Source of the DNA: an uncultured Alteromonadaceae bacterium
GTDB taxonomy: Bacteria; Pseudomonadota; Gammaproteobacteria; Enterobacterales; Alteromonadaceae
Assembly (NCBI GenBank): GCA_913056495.1
Contig: CAJXMO010000005.1
Coordinates: forward strand, 62,001-126,000
DNA: 64,000 nucleotides
Direction: 5' to 3'
Part shown: in pieces, positions 36,349 to 45,731 of the stretch
How positions within the stretch are numbered: the first letter of the stretch is position 1
How the letters are laid out: each line of letters starts with the position of its first letter
Notes under the pieces: model-generated
What the model was told of the DNA's origin: nothing
Databases searched by the model: none
The model's input: the letters and a program-made list of their open reading frames with translations, nothing else
Program-made: the position numbers and the translations under genes

Positions 36349-37380
36349 ATGGATATTACCGAATTATTGTCATTTAGTGTTCAGCACAAAGCCTCAGATT
36401 TGCACCTTTCTGCCGATGTACCTCCCATGATCCGGGTAGACGGAGACGTTCGAAAAATTAATATTCCTGCATTAAATCACAAGCAGGTTCATCAGTTGAT
36501 TTACGACATAATGAACGACAAGCAGCGTAAAGAATATGAAGAAAATTTTGAAGCTGACTTTTCGTTTGAAGTACCTGGGTTAGCCCGGTTCAGGGTTAAT
36601 GCCTTTATTCAAAACCGGGGGGCTGCCGCTGTATTCAGAACCATTCCGTCAGAGGTATTGACGCTTGATGATATAGATGCACCGCATATTTTCAGAGATT
36701 TGGCCGACAAACCCAGAGGTCTGGTATTAGTCACAGGCCCGACAGGCTCAGGTAAAAGTACCACTCTGGCTGCTATGGTTGACTATATCAACCGCAATAA
36801 ACATTATCATATTCTAACAATAGAAGACCCGATTGAATTTGTTCACCATAATAAAAACTCGCTGATTAACCAAAGGGAAGTACACAGAGATACTAAATCT
36901 TTTAATAATGCGTTGAGATCGGCACTGCGTGAAGACCCGGACGTCATACTGGTCGGTGAAATGCGAGATCTGGAAACTATCCGTCTAGCGATGACAGCTG
37001 CCGAAACAGGTCACCTAGTGTTTGGAACATTACATACCACCTCAGCGCCAAAAACCATTGACCGGATTGTGGATGTGTTTCCTGCGGCAGAGAAACCTAT
37101 GGTCAGATCTATGTTGTCTGAGTCACTTCAAGCGGTTATTTCACAGGCACTGCTTAAGAAAAATGGGGGTGGCCGAATTGCTGCGCATGAAATTATGGTA
37201 GGCACACCAGCTATTCGTAATCTAATTCGGGAAGACAAAGTGGCCCAGATGTATTCAGCAATTCAAACCGGTATGGGATTTGGCATGCAGACAATGGATC
37301 AGTGTTTATCTGATCTTATGAACCGAGGACTGATTACCCGTCAGGTCGCCGCTTCTAAATCCACCAACCAGCAGTTTTAA
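36349..37380 (+). CDS. pilT: Type IV pilus retraction ATPase PilT
   Basis: A hexameric ATPase that retracts type IV pili and powers twitching. I place the start at the ATG at 36349 (MDITELLSFSVQHKASDLHLS), the near-universal PilT N-terminus; a GTG three codons earlier is in frame. The 343-residue protein has Walker A GPTGSGKST near 131, the Asp box, Walker B EDPDVILVGEMRDLE near 193, and the AIRNLIRE motif near 286 needed for retraction. pilU follows 15 bp later. Confidence 0.97.
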   Translation: MDITELLSFSVQHKASDLHLSADVPPMIRVDGDVRKINIPALNHKQVHQLIYDIMNDKQRKEYEENFEADFSFEVPGLARFRVNAFIQNRGAAAVFRTIPSEVLTLDDIDAPHIFRDLADKPRGLVLVTGPTGSGKSTTLAAMVDYINRNKHYHILTIEDPIEFVHHNKNSLINQREVHRDTKSFNNALRSALREDPDVILVGEMRDLETIRLAMTAAETGHLVFGTLHTTSAPKTIDRIVDVFPAAEKPMVRSMLSESLQAVISQALLKKNGGGRIAAHEIMVGTPAIRNLIREDKVAQMYSAIQTGMGFGMQTMDQCLSDLMNRGLITRQVAASKSTNQQF

Positions 37381-37395
37381 AGAAAAGATAGCCGT

Positions 37396-38511
37396 ATGAT
37401 TATAGAACCTTATTTAGCTAAAATGTCTGAGCTAGATGCCTCTGACTTATTTATTACCCATAACCGGCCAATTAGTGCAAAGGTCAATGGTGAATTACAA
37501 ACGCTGGAAGAGCAAATTTATCCGGAAGATAAAATGCACGAAATGGTGCTGGATACTATGAGTGAGGTTCAGCGCGAGGAATTTTTGCAAACCAAAGAAT
37601 GTAACTATGCAATCGCCGTTGACGGTGTTGGTCGCTTCAGATGTAATGCGTTTGTTCAGCGAGAGCATACCGGCATGGTTATTCGGAAAATTAACACTGA
37701 AATCCCCAGCGTCGATAAGCTTAATCTGCCAAATGTATTGAAAGAAGTCATCATGGCAAAACGCGGTTTGTTTTTATATGTAGGTGCAACCGGTACAGGT
37801 AAATCAACCGCGCTGGCTGCTCTGATGGGATATCGTAACCGAAATTCAAAAGGGCACATTTTAACGATTGAAGATCCGATTGAATTTGTGCATCAGCATG
37901 AAAAGTGCATAGTCACTCAGCGAGAAGTTGGGGTGGATACTGAATCATTTGATGCCGCACTTAAAAGTTCATTACGACAAGCACCAGATGTCATTATGAT
38001 AGGTGAAATTCGTTCTGCTGAGATAATGGAATATGCCTTATCATTTGCGGAAACTGGTCATTTATGTGTAGCAACATTGCATGCAAATAACGCTAACCAA
38101 GCCATCGACCGTATACTTCACCTAGTCCCGAAAGACATGAAAGATAAGCTACTATTTGATTTATCATTGAATTTACGAGCCATAGTGGCACAACAACTGG
38201 TTCCGACGATAGATGGGGAAGGCCGGGTCGCTGCGATAGAGATTATGCTCAATTCCCCGCTTATTTCTGACATGATGGCACGTAATGACTTAGGTGGCAT
38301 TAAAGAGGTAATGGAAAAATCTCGAGAATTGGGGATGCAAACCTTTGATCAGGCTTTATTTGAACTTTATGAAGCAGGTCGGATTAATTTTGCAGAGGCT
38401 TTAGCGCACGCTGATTCGCCAAACGATTTAAGACTTAAAATTAAATTACAGAGCAAACAGGCACAGGGCGGTCCCGGATTCTTAGACGGTGTCACTGTCG
38501 ATTTAGATTAG
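37396..38511 (+). CDS. pilU: PilT-dependent retraction ATPase PilU
   Basis: A 371-residue paralogue of PilT that assists retraction. It has Walker A GATGTGKST near 133 and APDVIMIGEIRS for the Walker B region, and it ends with the FLDGVTVDLD-type C-terminus seen in PilU rather than PilT. The pilT-pilU pair is standard in gammaproteobacteria, though the usual upstream yggS and proC are absent here. Ends at a strong terminator. Confidence 0.95.
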   Translation: MIIEPYLAKMSELDASDLFITHNRPISAKVNGELQTLEEQIYPEDKMHEMVLDTMSEVQREEFLQTKECNYAIAVDGVGRFRCNAFVQREHTGMVIRKINTEIPSVDKLNLPNVLKEVIMAKRGLFLYVGATGTGKSTALAALMGYRNRNSKGHILTIEDPIEFVHQHEKCIVTQREVGVDTESFDAALKSSLRQAPDVIMIGEIRSAEIMEYALSFAETGHLCVATLHANNANQAIDRILHLVPKDMKDKLLFDLSLNLRAIVAQQLVPTIDGEGRVAAIEIMLNSPLISDMMARNDLGGIKEVMEKSRELGMQTFDQALFELYEAGRINFAEALAHADSPNDLRLKIKLQSKQAQGGPGFLDGVTVDLD

Positions 38512-38539
38512 TGGTTTCAAACATGAATCGTTAGAGATA

Positions 38540-38567
38540 AAAAAGCCCGAATCAAATCGGGCTTTTT
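38540..38567. terminator. Bidirectional intrinsic terminator between pilU and purK
   Basis: AAAAAGCCCGA / TCGGGCTTTTT with a 6-base loop, placed between the two convergent genes. Confidence 0.93.
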
Positions 38568-38586
38568 ATTTAACAATGTATCATGA

Positions 38587-39678
38587 TTAAGCAGGGGTTA
38601 ATAATTCTGCTTTTAACCAGGCAATGGTTTCTTTATATTGCTCTGGCAATAGAGGTTCAATTTGCTCAAGTGCAGACTGAATGTTCTTTTCACCTGTTTT
38701 GCTAAAATTGATATGGCCAACTTTACGGCCTGGGCGAACCGATTTTTGGTACCAGAATAACTCTGAACCTTCAACGGCTAGCCAGTCTTTGTCTAATTCT
38801 GTACCAATCAAATTAATCATAAAGTTAGTATTGCGCACACTTGGCTGAATCATAGGCAAGCCTGTAACGCATCTGACATGACTTTCAAACTGACTGATAT
38901 TACAACCGGCCTGAGTCCAATGACCACTGTTGTGAACGCGTGGCGCAATTTCATTGATCAATAACTGATTGCCGACATGGAAACATTCCATCGCCATCAC
39001 ACCCACATAATCCACGGCATTCATCAGCTTGGTTAACATAGCTTCAGCGATTGGCTGCAGTGATTTTAATCTGTCTAATGGACTGATTGATGCAGTTAAT
39101 ATTCCGTTTTGATGGAGATTTAACGTCAACGGATAAAAGTAGCATTTGCCATTTTTATCTCTGACGCCAATTAGAGATACTTCTTCATCAAAATTAATCG
39201 CTTGCTCTGCGATCGCATTTTCATGCCAGTCGTCCGGAATCTGACTGTTTTCAGCTTGTTTTAACCAGTGTTGACCACGACCGTCATAACCCCCTTTGCG
39301 GCGTTTCAATAAAACGCGATCCCCTAGGTTCTGATATATCTCAGCTTCGGTATCATCGCTTTTGACTAACTGCCATGGTGCCGTTGCCAACGCCAGTTTA
39401 TCTAATAAACTTTTTTGTAAAAAGCGATCAGCAATCGTTGCAAAAAAATCCTGGTTTGCAAAATTATGATGGGCTGAAAGCGCATTGGTTACCTGTGTTT
39501 TAGGCCATTCTTCGCGCTCTGCGGTCACTACATCATCTTTATTTAATACAGGTGCATTGGCGGCATCTATATCAATAGGTTTAACATCGACACCCAAAGG
39601 GTATCCAGCGTGCTGCAACATATTACCCAGTTGACCTGCACCTAATACCCATAATGTTTTGTTAAAATAACCAGACAT
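38587..39678 (-). CDS. purK: N5-carboxyaminoimidazole ribonucleotide synthase
   Basis: An ATP-grasp enzyme that carboxylates aminoimidazole ribonucleotide using bicarbonate. The 363-residue protein has the N-terminal LWVLGAGQLGNML dinucleotide-like motif, LLKRRKGGYDGRGQ for the ATP loop, and the metal-binding NEIAPRVHNSGHWT. Its ATG directly follows the purE stop, so the two are one operon and act in sequence. Confidence 0.96.
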   Translation of the reverse strand: MSGYFNKTLWVLGAGQLGNMLQHAGYPLGVDVKPIDIDAANAPVLNKDDVVTAEREEWPKTQVTNALSAHHNFANQDFFATIADRFLQKSLLDKLALATAPWQLVKSDDTEAEIYQNLGDRVLLKRRKGGYDGRGQHWLKQAENSQIPDDWHENAIAEQAINFDEEVSLIGVRDKNGKCYFYPLTLNLHQNGILTASISPLDRLKSLQPIAEAMLTKLMNAVDYVGVMAMECFHVGNQLLINEIAPRVHNSGHWTQAGCNISQFESHVRCVTGLPMIQPSVRNTNFMINLIGTELDKDWLAVEGSELFWYQKSVRPGRKVGHINFSKTGEKNIQSALEQIEPLLPEQYKETIAWLKAELLTPA

Positions 39679-40173
39679 TTACGCTTCTTCTCTTGGATCC
39701 GGATTGGATAAAACGGTTTCTGTTTGTTCGCTACGGAACTGCTCAATTCTTGCTGCCAGTTCAGCATCCTGATTAGCCAGAATTTGAGCTGAGTATAAAC
39801 CGGCATTGTAAGCACCGGCATCCCCAATCGCCAGGGTGCCAACTGCAACACCTTTAGGCATTTGCACAATGGAATATAAACTATCAACACCGCTTAATGC
39901 ACGGCTTTGAACCGGTACACCTAATACAGGTAATCGGGTCTTAGATGCAACCATACCCGGTAAGTGAGCTGCACCACCGGCACCTGCAATAATGACCTGA
40001 TAACCATTATCGACTGCTTGCTCTGAAAAGCTGAATAATTTATCAGGTGTTCTATGAGCTGAAACAACCTCAACATGGTATGCAACTTCTAATTTATCTA
40101 GTACGTCAGCTGCGTTTTTCATTGTAGCCCAATCACTTTTTGAGCCCATAATAATGGCGACTTTTGCTTTCAC
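39679..40173 (-). CDS. purE: N5-carboxyaminoimidazole ribonucleotide mutase
   Basis: The class I PurE mutase moves the carboxyl group from N5 to C4 of the ribonucleotide made by PurK. The 164-residue protein has [11 protein letters not shown] near 8-18, SAHRTPD near 39-45 and [11 protein letters not shown] near 65-75, all active-site segments. The start is a GTG at 40173 with GGGAGA upstream. A candidate promoter (TTGGCA at 40256-40251, TATAGT at 40231-40226, 19-bp spacer) lies upstream. Confidence 0.96.
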   Translation of the reverse strand: MKAKVAIIMGSKSDWATMKNAADVLDKLEVAYHVEVVSAHRTPDKLFSFSEQAVDNGYQVIIAGAGGAAHLPGMVASKTRLPVLGVPVQSRALSGVDSLYSIVQMPKGVAVGTLAIGDAGAYNAGLYSAQILANQDAELAARIEQFRSEQTETVLSNPDPREEA

Positions 40174-40275
40174 CTTATTCTCCCGTTTGCTGCAGTGAGC
40201 CTTATTTCACTGGTGCTAATTTGCAACTATACTTAAACAAATCAGACAGTTGCCAAAAATTCTGAAAACCAATAG

Positions 40276-40302
40276 AAAAAACACCACTCAATTAGTAGTG
40301 CT
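40276..40302 (-). terminator. Minus-strand terminator-like hairpin upstream of purE
   Basis: Read on the minus strand, CACTACT / AGTGGTG pair (one G-U) around a 5-base loop and are followed by TTTTTT. It is about 100 bp upstream of purE and behind no recognised gene. It could be a leader attenuator for purEK or the end of a separate short transcript. The remaining part of the 343-bp gap (40303-40516) shows no other clear feature. Confidence 0.55.
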
Positions 40303-40516
40303 TCGTAAACTTTTGGTTTAACTTATTGATTTATCAGGTATGAAATACCGATTTTTAATGCGATATTGCTTATACAAGCTGGTATATGACATCAGCTTTA
40401 ATTAGAACGCGAGTGCATTAAACACTAATGATAACATGGAAAGGCAGGTTGATTACAATAAAAGATTCAATTAACCCGGATTATGGACTGTTTTAAACTT
40501 ACTTTTAGGAAAATGA

Positions 40517-41767
40517 ATGAAGCTTTCTCAATTTGGCCAGCAGTTAACTTCTGACTCAGGTATTTTTGATCTGATGGCTGATTTAGGTCAGGCGCTGAAT
40601 GTCAATCCGAATCTATTATTTTTAGGTGGTGGCAATCCTGCAAAAATTGACGGGTTTGAACAATTAATTTCAACGTATTTACATCAGATAGCTGATGATC
40701 CCAAAGCGCTAAATCAGTTGGTAGGGATATATCAGTCACCGCAAGGTTCAGAAGTCTTGCTTGATTTACTGGTCGATTATTTTAATGAAGAATACAATTG
40801 GCCGGTTGAACGCGACAATATTGCCATTACAAATGGCAGTCAGTCGGCATTTTTTATTTTAATTAATATGTTAGCGGGTTCGCATGGCGCCAGTCACAAA
40901 CATTTTTTGTTCCCTCTGGTACCCGAATATTTAGGCTACAGCGATCAAGCATTAGGAGAAGGCTATTTTAAGGGCTGTAAACCTAAGATTGAGCTCATCG
41001 GCGATGATCTATTTAAATATAAAATCGATTTTAGCGCGCTCGATATCCAGTCAGATACGGCTGCACTTTGTATTTCCAGACCGACCAACCCGACAGGTAA
41101 TATGGTCTCGGATTCAGAATTAAACCAGTTATCGGAATTAGCGCGGGCGCATGAGATTCCGCTCATCATAGATTGTGCTTATGGCGCGCCTTTCCCCAAT
41201 ATCTGTTATCAGCCAAATAAACATCCGTGGGATGATAATCATATTAATGTATTTAGTTTATCCAAGTTAGGTTTACCTGCGGTCAGAACCGGTATTGTGG
41301 TTGCAGATAAACCTGTCATCGAGCGATTAGTCAAAATTAATACCATCATGAGCCTGGCCAATGGTAACTTAGGGCCTGCGCTGCTGACTAAATTATTACA
41401 GAACAATCAACTTAACGCTGTCTGTGAAGATGTCATTTTGCCCTTTTACCAACAAAAACGAGACTGGGTTATCGCTCAAATCAGACAATCTTTCACCGGT
41501 ATCCAGTATCGAATTCATCAACCAGAAGGTGCTTTTTTCGTCTGGTTGTGGTTTGAAAATTTAAGCATTGGCTCTACCGAGCTTTACCAAATTCTTAAAC
41601 AAAAAGGTGTGCTGGTAATGGACGGTGAGCCCTTCTTTTTTGCCTTGCCTGAAGACTGGCCTCATAAAAATCAATGTCTTCGATTATCTTATTGCCAAAA
41701 TGAAAATGTGCTTACACAAGCTGTTGAAATAATAGCGGAAGTTGTCCGTGATCTGGCGTCAAGTTAG
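40517..41767 (+). CDS. avtA: Valine--pyruvate aminotransferase
   Basis: A fold-type I PLP aminotransferase (416 residues) that exchanges the amino group between valine and pyruvate, giving alanine or valine. The PLP lysine is in SLSKLGLPAVRTG near 255, with FLGGGNPAKI near the N-terminus, ITNGSQSAFF near 110 and SRPTNPTGN near 190. These segments match E. coli AvtA well from memory. Monocistronic; a GC-rich hairpin overlaps its stop. Confidence 0.93.
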   Translation: MKLSQFGQQLTSDSGIFDLMADLGQALNVNPNLLFLGGGNPAKIDGFEQLISTYLHQIADDPKALNQLVGIYQSPQGSEVLLDLLVDYFNEEYNWPVERDNIAITNGSQSAFFILINMLAGSHGASHKHFLFPLVPEYLGYSDQALGEGYFKGCKPKIELIGDDLFKYKIDFSALDIQSDTAALCISRPTNPTGNMVSDSELNQLSELARAHEIPLIIDCAYGAPFPNICYQPNKHPWDDNHINVFSLSKLGLPAVRTGIVVADKPVIERLVKINTIMSLANGNLGPALLTKLLQNNQLNAVCEDVILPFYQQKRDWVIAQIRQSFTGIQYRIHQPEGAFFVWLWFENLSIGSTELYQILKQKGVLVMDGEPFFFALPEDWPHKNQCLRLSYCQNENVLTQAVEIIAEVVRDLASS

Positions 41768-41787
41768 GCCGTTTTAAATCGGCCTAA
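41764..41787. terminator. Hairpin overlapping the avtA stop
   Basis: A perfect 8-bp stem (TTAGGCCG / CGGCCTAA) with loop TTTTAAAT. What follows is A-rich, not T-rich, so intrinsic termination is unsure. Confidence 0.45.
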
Positions 41788-41907
41788 AATAAATAAAAAA
41801 AAACATTGTGTATTTCGAATTTAATGCAATGATACGCGAAAATTTTCCTCGAGCATGGCAGATATGAACTAGGCTAGAGGTAAGGATATTTAATATTGGG
41901 GAATTTA

Positions 41908-42813
41908 ATGAAAATTGCTATTTTATCTCGTAATGCCAATCTTTATTCAACTAAGCGCCTGGTTGAAGCCGGCCAAGCGCGTGGTCATCAGGTCGATGTC
42001 ATAGATACATTACACTGTTATATGGATATAACCAGCAACAAGCCGGTTGTACGGTATCGTGGCAAGCCCTTGCCTAAATATGATGCGGTGATACCCAGAA
42101 TTGGTGCTTCTATTACATTTTACGGAACGGCGGTTGTTAGACAATTTGAAGTGACAGGGACGTTCAGTGTGAACGAGTCGGTTGCGATTAGCCGCTCGCG
42201 CGATAAATTAAGATCGCTGCAACTGTTATCGCGTAAAGGCGTCGGTTTGCCTAAAACCGGTTTTGCTCATCATCCGGATAATATTAATGACCTGATTCAG
42301 GGGGTAGGCGGCGCGCCTGTTGTTATTAAATTACTTGAAGGGACTCAAGGGATAGGGGTTGTATTAGCCGATACCGAAAAAGCAGCAACCAGTATTATTG
42401 AAGCTTTTATGGGGTTACAGGCGAACATTCTGGTTCAGGAATTTATAAAAGAAGCAGGCGGTGCAGATATTCGCTGTCTGGTTGTTGGCGGTAAAGTTGT
42501 TGCAGCCATGAAACGTCAGGCCGGAGATGGAGAATTCAGGTCAAACCTGCATCGAGGCGGCACTGCTGAATTAGTACGTTTAAGCAAAGAAGAAAGAGCG
42601 ACAGCCGTTAATGCGGCAAAAGTGATGGGACTCAATGTCTGTGGTGTAGATTTATTGCGCTCTAATCGCGGGCCTGTTGTGATGGAAGTAAATTCATCTC
42701 CGGGGCTTGAGGGAATAGAAAAAGCAACCAATAAAGATGTTGCGCAAATGATTATTGAGTTTATTGAAAAAAATGCGAAACCTTTTGCAACACGCACTAA
42801 AGGTCAGGGGTAA
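41908..42813 (+). CDS. rimK: Alpha-L-glutamate ligase RimK
   Basis: An ATP-grasp ligase that adds glutamates to the C-terminus of ribosomal protein S6. The ATG at 41908 ([22 protein letters not shown]) has GGGGA 8 bases upstream and reproduces the standard RimK N-terminus; a TTG four codons earlier is in frame. The 301-residue protein shows [15 protein letters not shown] near 141, [19 protein letters not shown] near 174 and [12 protein letters not shown] near 260. It heads a tightly packed four-gene operon ending in a rimB-type protease gene. In Pseudomonas, RimK with RimA and RimB remodels ribosomes and responds to cyclic-di-GMP. Confidence 0.95.
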   Translation: MKIAILSRNANLYSTKRLVEAGQARGHQVDVIDTLHCYMDITSNKPVVRYRGKPLPKYDAVIPRIGASITFYGTAVVRQFEVTGTFSVNESVAISRSRDKLRSLQLLSRKGVGLPKTGFAHHPDNINDLIQGVGGAPVVIKLLEGTQGIGVVLADTEKAATSIIEAFMGLQANILVQEFIKEAGGADIRCLVVGGKVVAAMKRQAGDGEFRSNLHRGGTAELVRLSKEERATAVNAAKVMGLNVCGVDLLRSNRGPVVMEVNSSPGLEGIEKATNKDVAQMIIEFIEKNAKPFATRTKGQG

Positions 42814-42845
42814 GTATTTAATTCAGGAGTGAATCGTTAAGCCTT

Positions 42846-43874
42846 ATGTCAGAGCCATTTATCATAGCGGGTGTGGAAGTGAAACCGGGTGAATTTAAAA
42901 CCGTTCATGCGCCATCAGCGAAACTGTACACAGATATTGATATTACCATGCCAATTCATGTGATCCGAGGCAAGCGAGCCGGGCCTGTTATTTTTATCAG
43001 TGCTGCGATCCATGGAGACGAACTGAATGGTATTGAGATTATTCGCAGATTACTGGATAAAAAAGCATTACAGTCTTTAAAAGGCACATTAGTTGCTGTG
43101 CCGATTGTGAATGTCTATGGCGTGCTAAATCAAAGTCGTTATTTACCGGACAGACGAGACCTTAACCGCTCATTTCCCGGTTCACCAAAAGGCACATTAG
43201 CCGGACGGATTGCGCATTTATTTTTAAATGAAATCGTTAAAAAGTGTGATTATGGAATAGATTTACATACAGGTGCGATACACCGTTCAAACCTACCTCA
43301 GGTTAGAGCGAATCTGGATGACGAAGAAACGCTAAAACTTGCCAAAGCATTTGGTGTGCCGGTTGTTTTAAATTCAAATATCCGAGACGGTTCGCTCAGA
43401 GGCGCTGCCGGAGAGCAGGGCGTTAAAGTCTTATTATATGAAGCGGGAGAAGCGCTTAGATTTAATGAACTGTCTATTCGAGCTGGCGTCGGTGGTATTC
43501 TGAATGTAATGACGCATCTTGGCATGATCCGAAAATCAGTCAAGCGTAAGAATTTAGAACCCTATATTGCGCGTTCAAGTAGTTGGGTTAGAGCCAGTTC
43601 CAGTGGCATTGTCAGAGACGTTAAACAGCTTGGAGATTTTGTCGAAAAAGGTGAATTATTGGCTGAAATTGGCGATCCGCTAGGGTTTGAATGTGAACCT
43701 TTATATTCTACGTTTAGCGGCATTATTATCGGAAAAACAAATATCCCACTGGTACATGAAGGTGAAGCCATGTTTCATATCGCTTTTTTCAAATCGACTG
43801 ATGAAGTGGCCGGTGAAGTTGAACAGATGCAAGAAACATTTTTACCGGATGATTATACGAGTATTATTCAATGA
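42846..43874 (+). CDS. Succinylglutamate desuccinylase/aspartoacylase-family deacylase
   Basis: A 342-residue zinc-dependent deacylase of the AstE/AspA family (PF04952). The zinc motif is in AAIHGDELNGIEI near 53-65, the arginine of DRRDLNRSFPG near 98-107 binds the substrate carboxylate, and GIDLHTGA near 139-146 supplies another ligand. A C-terminal lipoyl-like beta domain follows. Family members cut N-acyl amino acids such as N-succinylglutamate. Position between rimK and the protease suggests a substrate related to glutamate tails, but this is inference. It overlaps the next gene by 4 bp. Confidence 0.9.
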   Translation: MSEPFIIAGVEVKPGEFKTVHAPSAKLYTDIDITMPIHVIRGKRAGPVIFISAAIHGDELNGIEIIRRLLDKKALQSLKGTLVAVPIVNVYGVLNQSRYLPDRRDLNRSFPGSPKGTLAGRIAHLFLNEIVKKCDYGIDLHTGAIHRSNLPQVRANLDDEETLKLAKAFGVPVVLNSNIRDGSLRGAAGEQGVKVLLYEAGEALRFNELSIRAGVGGILNVMTHLGMIRKSVKRKNLEPYIARSSSWVRASSSGIVRDVKQLGDFVEKGELLAEIGDPLGFECEPLYSTFSGIIIGKTNIPLVHEGEAMFHIAFFKSTDEVAGEVEQMQETFLPDDYTSIIQ

Positions 43875-44425
43875 CGATAAATATGATTTTGTTAATGGCT
43901 GGCTTAGCCCTGTTTTATTTTCTGCTACGTAAGGGCATTAAGCGTATCATTTTTTCAATTGGCGAAGAAAAGCATATAGATAAAAAACGTATTCTGTATG
44001 TAAACGCGGTTGTTAATTTTGCAGTTGTTTTAGTGTTTATTATTGTCGGCAGTGTTTTGTTAGGAATTGACTATTCGCATGTTGCGATATTTTTCTCATC
44101 GGCTTTTGCCGTCATCGGAGTTGCGTTTTTTGCACAGTGGTCAATTTTAAGCAATGTTACCGCCAGCATTATTGTATTTTTCTTTTTCCCTTATCGGGTT
44201 GGTGATAATGTCAAAATAGTCGATGGTGAAAATAGCATTGCAGGTCGAATATATGAGATAAGTTTGTTTCATGTCATGCTTAAAAACGAAAACAATGAAA
44301 TTATGACTTACCCAAATAGTATGGTTTTTCAAAAGGCGGTCATTATTAATCCCAAAGACCCGCTACCCCCATCATTAGCTCAAACAGAAACACCGGCCGG
44401 AGAACTGAAATCAAATGAAAAATAA
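43871..44425 (+). CDS. Short MscS-family mechanosensitive-channel protein
   Basis: A 184-residue membrane protein with about three hydrophobic segments (5-21, 43-67, 74-105) followed by the MscS beta domain: NVTASIIVFFFFPYRVGD near 97-114 and MTYPNSMVFQKAV near 145-157. It lacks the extended C-terminal cage of E. coli MscS (286 residues), so it is a minimal form. It starts in an ATGA overlap with the deacylase gene and runs 11 bp into the next gene, so translation is coupled through the operon. A channel role is likely; a specific link to RimK is not established. Confidence 0.88.
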   Translation: MTINMILLMAGLALFYFLLRKGIKRIIFSIGEEKHIDKKRILYVNAVVNFAVVLVFIIVGSVLLGIDYSHVAIFFSSAFAVIGVAFFAQWSILSNVTASIIVFFFFPYRVGDNVKIVDGENSIAGRIYEISLFHVMLKNENNEIMTYPNSMVFQKAVIINPKDPLPPSLAQTETPAGELKSNEK

Positions 44426-44867
44426 ACTATTAGTTGGTGCACTTGAGGTTTGCCAGTTACCCGCACTTGGCATCAGAGATTTAACTGTGCGAGTGGATAC
44501 GGGCGCTCAGACGTCATCTATTCATGTCGATAATTTAAAAAAAATAACCAAACAGGGCAAACCCTGGGTGCAGTTCGATATTCATCCTAATATTTATAAT
44601 GTGGATGAAGTGATTCAGTGTGAATCTAAAATTAAAGATATACGCTGGGTTAAAAGCTCAAACGGCACCCGACAACAAAGATATGTGATTGAAACGGAAT
44701 TTGAAGTCGGCGGGAAAAATTGGCCCATCTCGATTACCTTAACTGACCGTTCAGATATGACTTACATGATGTTATTAGGTCGTGAAGGTATGCAGGATAA
44801 AATCTTGGTCGATCCTTCTGAAACATTTGTTGCGAGCGAAAATGTAGAAGACAGTCAGCCGGAATAA
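44415..44867 (+). CDS. RimB-type retropepsin-like zinc protease (PF05618)
   Basis: A 150-residue protein with the aspartic-protease-like motif VRVDTGAQTSSIHV near 24-37, the mark of the PF05618 putative ATP-dependent zinc protease family that includes RimB. In Pseudomonas RimB removes glutamates that RimK adds. Further segments SLTDRSDMTYMMLLGREGM-like near 113-132 fit the family. It is the last gene of the rimK operon, overlapping its neighbour by 11 bp. I leave the symbol empty because the assignment to RimB itself, rather than a sister, is not certain. Confidence 0.85.
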   Translation: MKNKLLVGALEVCQLPALGIRDLTVRVDTGAQTSSIHVDNLKKITKQGKPWVQFDIHPNIYNVDEVIQCESKIKDIRWVKSSNGTRQQRYVIETEFEVGGKNWPISITLTDRSDMTYMMLLGREGMQDKILVDPSETFVASENVEDSQPE

Positions 44868-44912
44868 GCCAGCACAATTTTAAGCAATCCGTTATTTGAT
44901 TGAAACTTATAT

Positions 44913-44951
44913 AAAAAAACCTTTATTGTGTTTATACAATAAAGGTTTTTT
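44913..44951. terminator. Strong bidirectional intrinsic terminator after the rimK operon
   Basis: A 16-bp stem (A-run, CCTTTATTGT / ACAATAAAGG, T-run) with a 6-base loop, between the convergent rimK operon and the Yip1 gene. Confidence 0.95.
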
Positions 44952-44970
44952 ATTGATTGAAGCGGCCAAT

Positions 44971-45654
44971 TTATTTGAAAATATAGCTGAAGCTGAACAT
45001 GACGATAATCGGGATCATACAAATATTCGCCAGAGTACTGGTTTTAAGCTGGGTTTTTATAGACAAACCGTAAAACATCAGAATAAAAGACCAAATACTA
45101 AAAAGATCAAATGTCGCTAAAAAAGAATAAAACGCATCTCCCGGATTCAGTCCCACTAATTGATTAAGCGAAGTAATCTGCAGTTCATATAAACGGGCTT
45201 GTGAACTGTCGGTTAAAATCAGCACGAGACAGGATAAGGCCAGTTGAGCCACCATAGGCAGTTGAATCCACCAGTAAAAAGCAAACCAGTCTTTATAGCT
45301 ATCCGTATTATTCTCATCCAATTTGGTCGCGATATTTAAATAAGCGGCTATTAGCAACCCCTGCATAATCAGCATAATACTACTGGTGATGTGGCTTGAA
45401 TAACGCATCAGCTCGGGCGTTAGCTGTTCGGTAATCGCTTGACGTTCGTTTGGACCAGCTTGCGCCGTCAACTGCTTTAAATTTTCATTTAGCAGCCAGT
45501 TCAGATCAATATTGGCAAAATAACATACCCAAAATATCTGCAGAGAAACCATAATTAGGATAAATGGCAACCAAGCTGACATTTTGTATTTTTTAATTTG
45601 TAAAAACGCAAATTTAGGTCGCCGGATTAATGCTTTAATTATTTGAATTTGCAT
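44971..45654 (-). CDS. Yip1-family integral membrane protein
   Basis: A 227-residue protein with about five hydrophobic segments (27-48, 92-110, 130-148, 175-196, 206-222) and no catalytic motif. The spacing of helices and the GDAFYSFLATFDLFSIWSF segment near 170-188 fit the bacterial Yip1 family (PF04893). Function is unknown. It is divergent from a NatAB-type ABC exporter across 77 bp, an arrangement I recall in other Alteromonadales, so a shared job is possible. Confidence 0.8.
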   Translation of the reverse strand: MQIQIIKALIRRPKFAFLQIKKYKMSAWLPFILIMVSLQIFWVCYFANIDLNWLLNENLKQLTAQAGPNERQAITEQLTPELMRYSSHITSSIMLIMQGLLIAAYLNIATKLDENNTDSYKDWFAFYWWIQLPMVAQLALSCLVLILTDSSQARLYELQITSLNQLVGLNPGDAFYSFLATFDLFSIWSFILMFYGLSIKTQLKTSTLANICMIPIIVMFSFSYIFK

Positions 45655-45731
45655 GATTAAATAGAAAAAACGTAAACTTACCCTGAGTTTAACATAAGCT
45701 TAACTTTTGCGCTTAATTAACAAGGAAAAAA

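Noticed and set aside
40303..40330. PurR-like box upstream of purE
   Set aside because: The AAAC...GTTT similarity near 40306-40321 departs from the PurR consensus at several key positions and lies far from the likely promoter.
44896..45120. Plus-strand reading frame of 74 codons after the rimK operon
   Set aside because: It runs through the strong terminator at 44913-44951 and over the 3' end of the Yip1 gene on the other strand; no ribosome site and no family resemblance.
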